Assembly: GCA_964603725.1 (NCBI GenBank)
Contig: CAZRWW010000015.1
Coordinates: forward strand, 1-64,000
Length of the DNA stretch: 64,000 nt
Direction of reading: 5' to 3'
Source of the DNA: CAZDKK01 sp964603725
GTDB lineage: Bacteria; Eisenbacteria; RBG-16-71-46; CAIMUX01; WJJG01
The position numbers were made by a program, and so were the translations under genes. Shown here one piece after another: positions 51,578 to 58,599 of the stretch. The notes under the pieces were generated by a model, which was not told where the DNA came from, searched no databases, and saw nothing but the letters and a program-made list of their open reading frames with translations. The first letter of the stretch is position 1, and every line of letters starts with the position of its first letter.

Positions 51578-52153
51578 ATGTCCAGAGAAATGCGGCCCGC
51601 TCCTGGAGTGGTTCTGGTGTGCTTGGCGCTGGCTCTGTGCTGCGCTGCATGGCCTGCGCGGGCGGACCTGTCGCTCACCTGGCACACCATCGACGCCGGG
51701 GGCCTCACCCTCGGCGCGGGCGGCACCTACTCGTTGGGCGGCACCGCAGGGCAGCCGGACGCGGGCGTGGCCCTCGGAGGCCACTACCATTTGGGGGGCG
51801 GCTTCTGGCGCGGCGGACAGGGCTTCAGCGGCGTGGGAGAGTGCCCCGGCCCCGAACAGGAGCTCCCTGTTCCGGTGGCGTTCCGCGTGCTGACCGATGA
51901 TCCCAACCCTTTCACGACCCAGACGAGCATCCGTCTGGATCTGCCCGAAGGGCGGCCAGTCGACGCATGCATTTTCGATCACACCGGACGTCTGGTGAAT
52001 CGCATCTACGAGGGCTGGCTGCCACCGGGCAGGCACAACCTGGTGTGGACCGGGAACTCCGCCAGCGGCCGACAAGTGCCGACCGGGATCTACCTGCTCC
52101 AGATGCGGGTGGGCGACCACACCACACGCAAGCGACTGGTCTTCTTCAAGTAG
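51578..52153 (+). CDS. Small secreted protein with FlgD-like C-terminal sorting domain
   Basis: This 191-residue protein has a signal peptide (VVLVCLALALCCAAWPARA), a short module (WHTIDAGGLTLGAGG, YSLGGTAGQPDAG, GGHYHLGGGFWRG), and a FlgD-like domain (DDPNPFTTQTSIRLDLPEG, then PTGIYLLQMRVG, ending KRLVFFK). The first module is common in secreted proteins of bacteria with type-A sorting domains, but its role is unknown. ATG 51578 has AGGAGG six bases upstream. It is the last gene of a likely operon with the repeat protein and the C10 protease, and a perfect 10-bp hairpin follows. Confidence 0.82.
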   Translation: MSREMRPAPGVVLVCLALALCCAAWPARADLSLTWHTIDAGGLTLGAGGTYSLGGTAGQPDAGVALGGHYHLGGGFWRGGQGFSGVGECPGPEQELPVPVAFRVLTDDPNPFTTQTSIRLDLPEGRPVDACIFDHTGRLVNRIYEGWLPPGRHNLVWTGNSASGRQVPTGIYLLQMRVGDHTTRKRLVFFK

Positions 52154-52486
52154 GTCTCTTCTTCAGATCAGCCCGTCTCATCCTGGCGAGGATGACCAGC
52201 GGCCACCCCCCGCGACGGAGGGTGGCCGCATCACGCTCCAGCCGGCCGCCCGATCGATCTTCTCCCGTTGGTCAAGGGGTGTGCGTGCGAGGGACGCAAT
52301 CCAGTTTCAAGCGCCGGTATGGTGCGCCAAGAGCGGATCAGCACGATACTCGAGACTTCCTGGAACCGGATCGCTTTCGGGCAGTACTGCGAGTGCATTG
52401 AATCGCCAACATGTTCCGAGTCGCCCGAGGGGCCGACCGGAGCGGATAAAGGCTCGTTCGCGTGTTCTGAAACAGAGAGGTGCTCT
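52154..52486. other. Intergenic region after the C10 protease operon
   Basis: This 333-base gap has a perfect 10-bp hairpin at 52199-52229 and then a lower-GC stretch before the next secreted-protein gene. An open frame covers its second half in line with the next gene, but it lacks a plausible signal peptide and start, so I leave it out. Confidence 0.5.
52199..52229 (+). terminator. Hairpin, probable terminator of the C10 protease operon
   Basis: A perfect 10-bp stem (gcggccaccc with gggtggccgc) with an 11-base loop lies 46 bases after the stop. No T run follows. Confidence 0.5.
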
Positions 52487-53215
52487 ATGTTCATCGTACA
52501 CAGCCGCTTCTTGCGTCTTGCGCTCGTCACCCTGGCGGCCGTCGCCAGCGTCGCGCTCCTGAACGCCGGCCCTGCCGGCGCGGTTGAAACCATCGTCCTG
52601 CGCAGCGGCAATGCTCTCCCGGGCAACCCGGATCCCTACATCAACGTGCTCGTGGGCAGCGGGGGCACGGCCCTGTCGCCGAACCCGTTCATGCCCAGCC
52701 ACTTCGCCGAGGCCTGCGCCGGCCCCAGCGCGGTGGTCATCTCCCAGCCGATCTCGCCTTGGGTTCAGCACCTCGAGTGCGATCTCGAGGCCAAGTGGAT
52801 TGGCATCGATGCCCTCGCCACGCCGGCGTCGGCGCTCTACTGCCAGCCCTTCGAGATCGAGACAGCCTGCATCGAGCGGGCGACGCTCCAGATCTGCTGG
52901 GCGGCCGACGACAATATCGGCGACCAGCTCTTCGGCGGCGGCAACCCGGAGGGGGTCTTCGTGAACGGCGTGGCGGTCACTCCCATGATCACCGGCGGCA
53001 GCTACGCCGCGCAGACCCAGTCCCTGGTGACCGATATTGCGAGCCTGGTGTCCACCGGGATGAACTACCTCCAGATCTACAACCGCGACGCGGCCTTCGT
53101 CGTCAGCGGCGTGATTTACAGCGCCACGATCGAGATCTACGAGTGCGCGGTCCCCGCGGAGACCTCGACCTGGGGCGCGGTCAAGTCGCTGTTCGACACC
53201 CGCGAGCGGCAGTAG
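52487..53215 (+). CDS. Secreted protein of unknown function with C-terminal TWGxxKSLF tail
   Basis: A signal peptide (FLRLALVTLAAVASVALLNAGPAGA, landmark residues about 8-32) opens a 242-residue protein. The mature part is beta-rich with two likely disulfides (ECDLEAKWIGID, YCQPFEIETACIERA, LQICWAADDNIGDQLFGGG) and looks like a carbohydrate-binding-type jelly roll, but I cannot name the family. It ends STWGAVKSLFDTRERQ, similar to the ATWGRIKSLYR end of the protein at the right edge of the window, so this tail may be a sorting or anchoring signal. ATG 52487 has AGAGAGG upstream. A perfect 13-bp hairpin follows. Confidence 0.72.
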   Translation: MFIVHSRFLRLALVTLAAVASVALLNAGPAGAVETIVLRSGNALPGNPDPYINVLVGSGGTALSPNPFMPSHFAEACAGPSAVVISQPISPWVQHLECDLEAKWIGIDALATPASALYCQPFEIETACIERATLQICWAADDNIGDQLFGGGNPEGVFVNGVAVTPMITGGSYAAQTQSLVTDIASLVSTGMNYLQIYNRDAAFVVSGVIYSATIEIYECAVPAETSTWGAVKSLFDTRERQ

Positions 53216-53244
53216 CCCGCGGGCGGCTCTGGGTTGGACCGGTT

Positions 53245-53276
53245 CGGGGCCGTGGCGCTCGTTCGCCACGGCCCCG
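53245..53276 (+). terminator. Strong hairpin terminator
   Basis: A perfect 13-bp stem (starts cggggccgtgg) with a 6-base loop lies 30 bases after the stop and is followed by acgcattt. It sits between convergent genes and may serve both. Confidence 0.75.
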
Positions 53277-53383
53277 ACGCATTTGGGTTGCATGCTCGGG
53301 CCGGTCCATGGAAGGTGCGGCCCGGGGGATCGGACCGGAACGCCGAGAGGGCAGACTGACGGAGCTTAGCCCTTTTCCCGCCG

Positions 53384-55321
53384 TCAGAACCCGAGTATCT
53401 TGCGCACCATCTCCGGCCCGTTCTCCCAGAACGCCAGCACGACGCCCATCAGGCTCTCGCCGGCGATGACGCCCGAGGCGACCGGGAAGGTGTACTGCTC
53501 TGCCAGCTTCGGGCGCTTCTTCTCGAACCAGGAGCCGATGACCGCGCCCAGGAAGAAGAGGAACCCGTAGTACCAGTGGAACGTCCAGGCGAGGCCCAGT
53601 CCGGCCGGTGAGGGGAACCATTTGGCCTTCTTCGGGAAGGCGCGCGAGAGCAGTGGCAGGATGATGCCCACCAAGCCGCCAACGAGGATGAACCAGAGCT
53701 TCACGGGTTCGAGCGAGGTGAGCCCGCGGCTCAAGGCCTCGGCCACGGCCTTCCACGTCTGGGCCGCGGGGGCGGGGAATTGGTCCCCACCGAGGACCGA
53801 GGCATTGGGCACGAGGATGTTGAAGCAGAGCACAGGGATGAGAGTCCCGACGAAGATGCCGGCGAACTGCGCGATGAACTGCTTCTTGGGATTGGCGCCC
53901 AGCAGGTAGCCGCTCTTCAGATCGGTGAGCAAGTCGGCCGACGACCCGGCGCAGGCCGCCGTGACGTTGGCGCTCATCAGGTTCACGTTCATGTTGCCCG
54001 GACTGATCGCGCCGAAGGTGAGCTGCGTGATCTTGCCCATCGCCCCGACCGGGGTCGTGTCGGTCTCGCCGGTCACGCGGCAGGCGACGAGCGCCAGCGC
54101 AAAGGAGAGGACCACCGCGATGAAGGTCTGCCAGTAGGGCATGCCGAATGTGATGTGGCCGAGGACCGCCAGGCCGGCGAAGCCGGCGCTCTGACCGAGG
54201 AAGAACCAGTACGAGGGCGTCTCGATCGCCTGCAGCGGGTCGTCGCTCTTGACGCGGCCCTGCCGGAACATCTTGCCGAAGCCGCTGAAGGCGCGCACGG
54301 CGCTCTTCCACTGCATGGCGAAAGTGAGAATGCCCGAGGTGACCATGCACGAAGTGCCCGCCCACAGCGTCCAGGTGACGATGTTGCGGTAGCCGCCCTC
54401 CGGCACGACCAGGCCGTGACTCTGCAGGAGCGGGGCGGCGATCATCCAGCAGGTGATGCTGCCGATCAGCATGGAGACGCACACCCGCAATCCGGTGATC
54501 GCGCCGGCGGCGATGAACATCGGCTCCCACGAGAAGAGCACGGTTCGTCCCATCCAGGAGGACCCGAAGGCTCGTTCATTGAGGGCACCAATCCAGGTCC
54601 CGATCATGTACGGCTCGAGGGACGTGTGAATCCGCACAAGACCCTCGGTCAGGAATTTGCTGGCCAGTCCCAACAGGCCGGCCACGCCCAGCGCGCGCGC
54701 CGATTGCATTCCCTGCTCGCCCTTCGAGTGCAGCGCCCGCAGGGTCTCGGCGGCGGCGATCCCGCTCGGGAAGCGGAGCTGTTCGACGTTGATCATCTGG
54801 CGCTTCATCGGGATGGCCATCGTCACGCCCAGCAGGGCGAGGAAGAAGACCCAGGCCATCATCAGCCCCACCGGCATCGTCGTGTCGTTGAGCAGGATGA
54901 AAGCGGCGAAGGCCGAGACGAGCGTGCCGCCGGTCGAGTAGCCGGCCGAGCTGGCGGTCGACTGCATGCAGTTGTTCTCCAGGATCGTCATCGGCGTGCG
55001 GGCCAGCCTGATCTTGTGGAGGAAGGTCCAGATCGCGTAAGAGAGGATGCAGGCCGTGATGGCCACGCCGAAGCCCCAGCCGGCCTTCAAGCCGATGTAG
55101 AGGTTGGTGAGCGAGAGAACCCCGCCCAGGATCGAGCCCATCAGGACCGCGCGCCAGGTGAGCTGCAGCATGCTGTCGCCCCGGCCCGTGTAGACCTTGT
55201 CAAACCATTGTCGCTCGATTTCCTCGGGCGTGCCCTGGAAGCCCTCGATCGGCAGGCGATCCGTCTCAGCGGCCGGCTCGGCGGGCGCGCCGGGCCTGGG
55301 ATCCTTCGGCGTAGCGCTCAT
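53384..55321 (-). CDS. OPT-family (oligopeptide) transporter
   Basis: The 645-residue membrane protein has about 15 hydrophobic helices. It begins with a short soluble N-terminus, then MLQLTWRAVLMGSILGGVLS and NLYIGLKAGWGFG, and has the family landmarks ILENNCMQSTASSAGYSTGG, INVEQLRFPSGIAAAETLR, and late LTFGAISPGNMNVNLMSANV and AGESLMGVVLAF. These match the prokaryotic OPT family, proton-coupled importers of small peptides or metal-chelator complexes. ATG 55321 has GGGAGGGG about ten bases upstream; ATG 55342 is in frame. It is isolated, so the substrate is unknown. Confidence 0.93.
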   Translation of the reverse strand: MSATPKDPRPGAPAEPAAETDRLPIEGFQGTPEEIERQWFDKVYTGRGDSMLQLTWRAVLMGSILGGVLSLTNLYIGLKAGWGFGVAITACILSYAIWTFLHKIRLARTPMTILENNCMQSTASSAGYSTGGTLVSAFAAFILLNDTTMPVGLMMAWVFFLALLGVTMAIPMKRQMINVEQLRFPSGIAAAETLRALHSKGEQGMQSARALGVAGLLGLASKFLTEGLVRIHTSLEPYMIGTWIGALNERAFGSSWMGRTVLFSWEPMFIAAGAITGLRVCVSMLIGSITCWMIAAPLLQSHGLVVPEGGYRNIVTWTLWAGTSCMVTSGILTFAMQWKSAVRAFSGFGKMFRQGRVKSDDPLQAIETPSYWFFLGQSAGFAGLAVLGHITFGMPYWQTFIAVVLSFALALVACRVTGETDTTPVGAMGKITQLTFGAISPGNMNVNLMSANVTAACAGSSADLLTDLKSGYLLGANPKKQFIAQFAGIFVGTLIPVLCFNILVPNASVLGGDQFPAPAAQTWKAVAEALSRGLTSLEPVKLWFILVGGLVGIILPLLSRAFPKKAKWFPSPAGLGLAWTFHWYYGFLFFLGAVIGSWFEKKRPKLAEQYTFPVASGVIAGESLMGVVLAFWENGPEMVRKILGF

Positions 55322-56497
55322 GCGGTCGATTCCCCTCCCCATGGGCCGGCCAGCGGACGGGCGCCTTCTGCGCCTCGCTCCCGCCGGCCGCGCGAATGCC
55401 GGGCGCCGGCCCCCGCGGTACCGCCGCTGCGGCCTGAAGAGAGAAGCGTACGCCGGGGCCGGTCTGGCGTCCATAGGCCGGAGGCCCCGCCGGAGGGCGT
55501 GACGATAGGCGGAGGTCACGGAAGGGCCGGGAGGGGGCTGGCGCGACCATCGCCGGAACCGGCCCGGGCGGGCCGGCTCCGGCGAAGTCGGGAGGTCCGG
55601 AGTCCCGGGAAGCCGCCTCTGGTGCGGAGTGGTGGGTGCGGCCCCCGAGAGATGTGCTTGGTCGTCGATGCCGCAGTCACGCGCCCGGCCTGGCAGGTTA
55701 GGCCGGGAGGGTCTCGCATCGAGGGTGACCTGGGTCACCCGATCCGGCGCCCGCTCCGTTCCTCCTTCCCCATCAGTGCCGGCCTCGGCGGCGGCGAAAC
55801 GCCGCGCGGCCGGTGACAGATCGTTTTCGTCAGGAACGCTGCTCAGTGCCTGGGTGATTGGTCCCGCTTGCCAACCGCGCCGCAGGCGGTCGCTCCGAGT
55901 GCTGGATGGGGTGCCGCCCCCCCAAGTCGAATCAAGAACTGCCCGCTATCGCTGCGGACGACACCCCATCGCTGCTGTTCCGGCGTGAAGACAGGTTTCC
56001 GTCGCCCCCACGACGGATTCCGGCCAGAAACCCGGTCTCGGCTGCTGACTCCACGGCTGCGCTAACCGAAAAAGGCGCCACCGGGGAGGTCTCTCTGGCG
56101 AGATCACCTCGGCAACGCCTTCGTCTTACAGATCGGGTTCCTGTTCGACAAGGCATCTGCGGCCGGGCCGCGAACCTTGCACGCTAGTACGTATCGGATC
56201 CCCATCGGCAAACTTGAGTCCGAAGTCTCCGGCCTGCCTGGTCAAACCGGGGCTTCCTGTACCGGCATCGCGGCTACACCGGGGCGCCCGGGTGGCCTCG
56301 CGGGCGCTCGCCCCGCCCGCTCCCGGCGGCTGGCGCGCCGCGGTCCCATGCCCTCCGGTCGGGGTTGCAAGCGGGCCGCCGGGCGCGCATCCTGACAGAA
56401 CGAAGGCCGCGCCGGCGGCGGGCCGGGGGGCGCCAGTGGCTGCCCGCCGGGCGGAAGAGGTCCGCCCGAGGGGTCGCCCGGGGTGGGGGAAGAAGGC
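55322..56497. other. 1.2-kb gap with no supported gene
   Basis: This is the longest non-coding stretch in the window, between the divergent OPT transporter and HD-domain genes. Open frames exist on both strands, but none has a good start, ribosome site or protein-like composition. Bases about 55850-56200 have lower GC content than the surroundings. I see no tRNA-like or rRNA-like fold by eye. It may hold promoters, an unrecognised RNA or decayed sequence. Confidence 0.5.
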
Positions 56498-57064
56498 ATG
56501 CAGTCGATCGCGCGATTTCTGTTCGAGATCGGCCACCTGAAGCGCATCGCGCGTTCTGGCTGGTGGGTAGCCGGCGTGCGGGATCCCGAGTCGGTCGCCG
56601 AGCACAGCTTCCGCTGCGCCTGGATCGGGTACTTCCTCGCCCTGGCCGAGCGGGTCGACCCCGCCCGCGTAGTGCTCATGTGCCTCGCGCACGACGTCCA
56701 CGAGGCTCGCATCAACGACCAGCACAAGGTGGGGCAAGCGTACCTCGACCCGAAGCCGGTCGAGACGCGCGTTTTCGCCGACCAGGTGGCCGGCCTGACC
56801 GCGCGGGACGACCTCGCCGCGATCCATGCCGAATACCGCGCCGGCGACACGTTGGAGGCGCGCGTGGCTCGTGACGCGGACCGCCTGGAATGCGCCTTCC
56901 AGGCCCTCGAATACGTGGAAGAGGGGCACGGCCCGTGCCGGGACTGGTTCGTCAACACCGAGGCCGCCCTGACCACCGCGTCGGCCAGGTCGCTCTTCGC
57001 CGCCCTCGACGGCTGCGATCCCAACGCCTGGTACCGCCGGTTGCCGGGACACGGCGGGAGGTAG
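56498..57064 (+). CDS. HD-domain phosphohydrolase (YfbR/HDDC2-like)
   Basis: The 188-residue protein has the HD metal-binding set: SVAEHSFRCAWIGYFLA with the first His, LMCLAHDVHEAR with the HD pair, and a later RVARDADRLECAFQA with the last Asp. The early FLFEIGHLKRIARSGW and the spacing match the YfbR/HDDC2 branch, which removes phosphate from deoxynucleoside 5'-monophosphates. ATG 56498 is chosen over GTG 56483 because the domain starts right there and a purine tract is upstream. Its stop is six bases before the radical SAM gene, so they are probably cotranscribed. Confidence 0.85.
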   Translation: MQSIARFLFEIGHLKRIARSGWWVAGVRDPESVAEHSFRCAWIGYFLALAERVDPARVVLMCLAHDVHEARINDQHKVGQAYLDPKPVETRVFADQVAGLTARDDLAAIHAEYRAGDTLEARVARDADRLECAFQALEYVEEGHGPCRDWFVNTEAALTTASARSLFAALDGCDPNAWYRRLPGHGGR

Positions 57065-57070
57065 TCGGTC

Positions 57071-58096
57071 ATGCCTGAGCTCCACGAGGCCCGCTGGTGG
57101 CGCCCCGACCCCGAGCGGCCGGGTGTCGCGAACTGCGGCCTGTGCCCGCGGGCGTGCCGCCTCAGTGACGGCCAGACCGGTTTCTGCGGCGTGCGCCGCA
57201 ATGTCGGCGGACGCCTGCGCGCTCTGACCTATGGGTATCCGTCCAGCCTGGCGACCGATCCGATCGAGAAGAAGCCGCTCTTTCACTTTCTGCCGAGCAC
57301 GCCAGTGCTGAGCTTCGGCACGGCCGGCTGCACGCTCGGCTGTCGCTTCTGCCAGAACTGGACGCTCAGCCGGGGCGACATCGAGCGCCTGCGCGGCCGC
57401 TTCGTCGCACCGGAGCAGATCGTGGAGCTGGCCGTGCGCGAGCAGTCGCCGGCGATCGCCTACACGTACAACGAGCCCACCGTCTTCGCCGAGTACATGC
57501 TGGCGGTGAGCGCCCTGGCGCGCGCGCGCGGCATCCGCAACGTCGCGGTCACCAACGGCTACGTGACGGCCGAGGCGCGGAGCGAGGTGTTCGGCCTGCT
57601 GGATGCGGCCAACGTCGATCTCAAGGGCTTCAGCGAGGACTTCTACGCCCAGCAGGCCCAGGCCCATCTCGCGCCGGTGCTCGAATCGCTGCGCTGGATC
57701 GCCCGGGAAACGAGCATCTGGCTCGAGATCACCACGCTGCTCATTCCCGGATTGAACGACGGCGACGATCTGATCGCCGCCGAGTGCGAGTGGATCCGCG
57801 CTAACCTGGGCGCGGACGTTCCGCTGCATCTGACCGCCTTTCACCCCGCTCACCAGATGACCGACCGCCCGCGCACGCCGGTCGAAACCCTCGTCCGCGC
57901 GCGCCGCCTCGCGCGGGAGAAGGGCCTGCGGTTCGTCTACGTGGGCAACGTGGCCGAGGCCGACGCGCAGAGCACCTGCTGCCCGGCCTGCGGCGCCCTG
58001 CTCATCCGGCGGACCTGGCATGTCGTCGAAGAGCTGGGGCTGGAAGGCGGCCGTTGCCGGGCGTGCTCGGCGCCGGTGGCGGGGGTGTTCGGCTGA
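57071..58096 (+). CDS. amrS: AmmeMemoRadiSam system radical SAM enzyme
   Basis: The 341-residue protein has the AmrS layout: an N-terminal Cys-rich part (NCGLCPRACRLSDGQTGFCG, with Cys 22, 25, 29 and 39), the radical SAM motif CTLGCRFCQN (Cys 87, 91, 94), AYTYNEPTVF, and a C-terminal zinc-like part (CCPACGALLIRR, then GRCRACSAPVAGVFG). It cleaves S-adenosylmethionine to make a radical; the modified target in this three-protein system is still unclear. The AMMECR1 and Memo partners are not in the window. The gene follows the HD gene by six bases and the YjbQ gene follows after 50 bases. Confidence 0.92.
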   Translation: MPELHEARWWRPDPERPGVANCGLCPRACRLSDGQTGFCGVRRNVGGRLRALTYGYPSSLATDPIEKKPLFHFLPSTPVLSFGTAGCTLGCRFCQNWTLSRGDIERLRGRFVAPEQIVELAVREQSPAIAYTYNEPTVFAEYMLAVSALARARGIRNVAVTNGYVTAEARSEVFGLLDAANVDLKGFSEDFYAQQAQAHLAPVLESLRWIARETSIWLEITTLLIPGLNDGDDLIAAECEWIRANLGADVPLHLTAFHPAHQMTDRPRTPVETLVRARRLAREKGLRFVYVGNVAEADAQSTCCPACGALLIRRTWHVVEELGLEGGRCRACSAPVAGVFG

Positions 58097-58146
58097 GCCG
58101 CCCGGCGCTCCGGACGCGGGCGGCACAACCGGAGGAGGACAGGCGC

Positions 58147-58551
58147 GTGATTGAGACGCTCACGATCAAGACCGGGGCGCACGAGCAGCTCCTCGATGTC
58201 ACCGATCGGGTCCAGGCGGTTCTGCAGGCCGCGGGCATCGCGGCGGGCGTGGTCTGGCTGTACGTGCCGCACACGACGGCGGCGGTCACGATCAACGAAA
58301 ACGCCGATCCGACCGTGGTTCACGACGTCCTGGCCGACCTCGACCGGCTCGTGCCCTGGCGGCAGGGTTACTATCGCCACACGGAGGGCAACAGCGCCGC
58401 CCACCTGAAGTCGAGCCTGATCGGGTGCGACCAGAGCGTGCCGTTCGAGAACGGCCGGTTGTCCCTGGGCACCTGGCAGGGGATCTACTTCTGCGAATTC
58501 GACGGCCCGCGCACGCGCAAGCTGCTCGTCAAAGTCATGGGGAGCGCGTGA
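58147..58551 (+). CDS. yjbQ: YjbQ/UPF0047 family protein
   Basis: The 134-residue protein shows the family pattern: an N-terminal beta section, VVWLYVPHTTAAVTINENAD, HTEGNSAAHLKSSLIG, LSLGTWQGIYFCEFDGPRTRK. The conserved HTTAA and the histidines of the second segment line the active site. Family members have weak thiamine-phosphate synthase activity, but their true role is unsettled. GTG 58147 has GGAGGAGG eight bases upstream, which decides the start. It lies between amrS and the MutL-like gene in one run of plus-strand genes. Confidence 0.92.
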   Translation: MIETLTIKTGAHEQLLDVTDRVQAVLQAAGIAAGVVWLYVPHTTAAVTINENADPTVVHDVLADLDRLVPWRQGYYRHTEGNSAAHLKSSLIGCDQSVPFENGRLSLGTWQGIYFCEFDGPRTRKLLVKVMGSA

Positions 58552-58599
58552 TGGTCGCCGCACGCTGCGGGCGCCGCTGCGCACGGGAATGAGCGGCCA

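Noticed and set aside
56126..58126. Minus-strand open frame of 666 codons opposite the HD and amrS genes
   Set aside because: It is antisense to two well-recognised enzymes and has no plausible start or domain.
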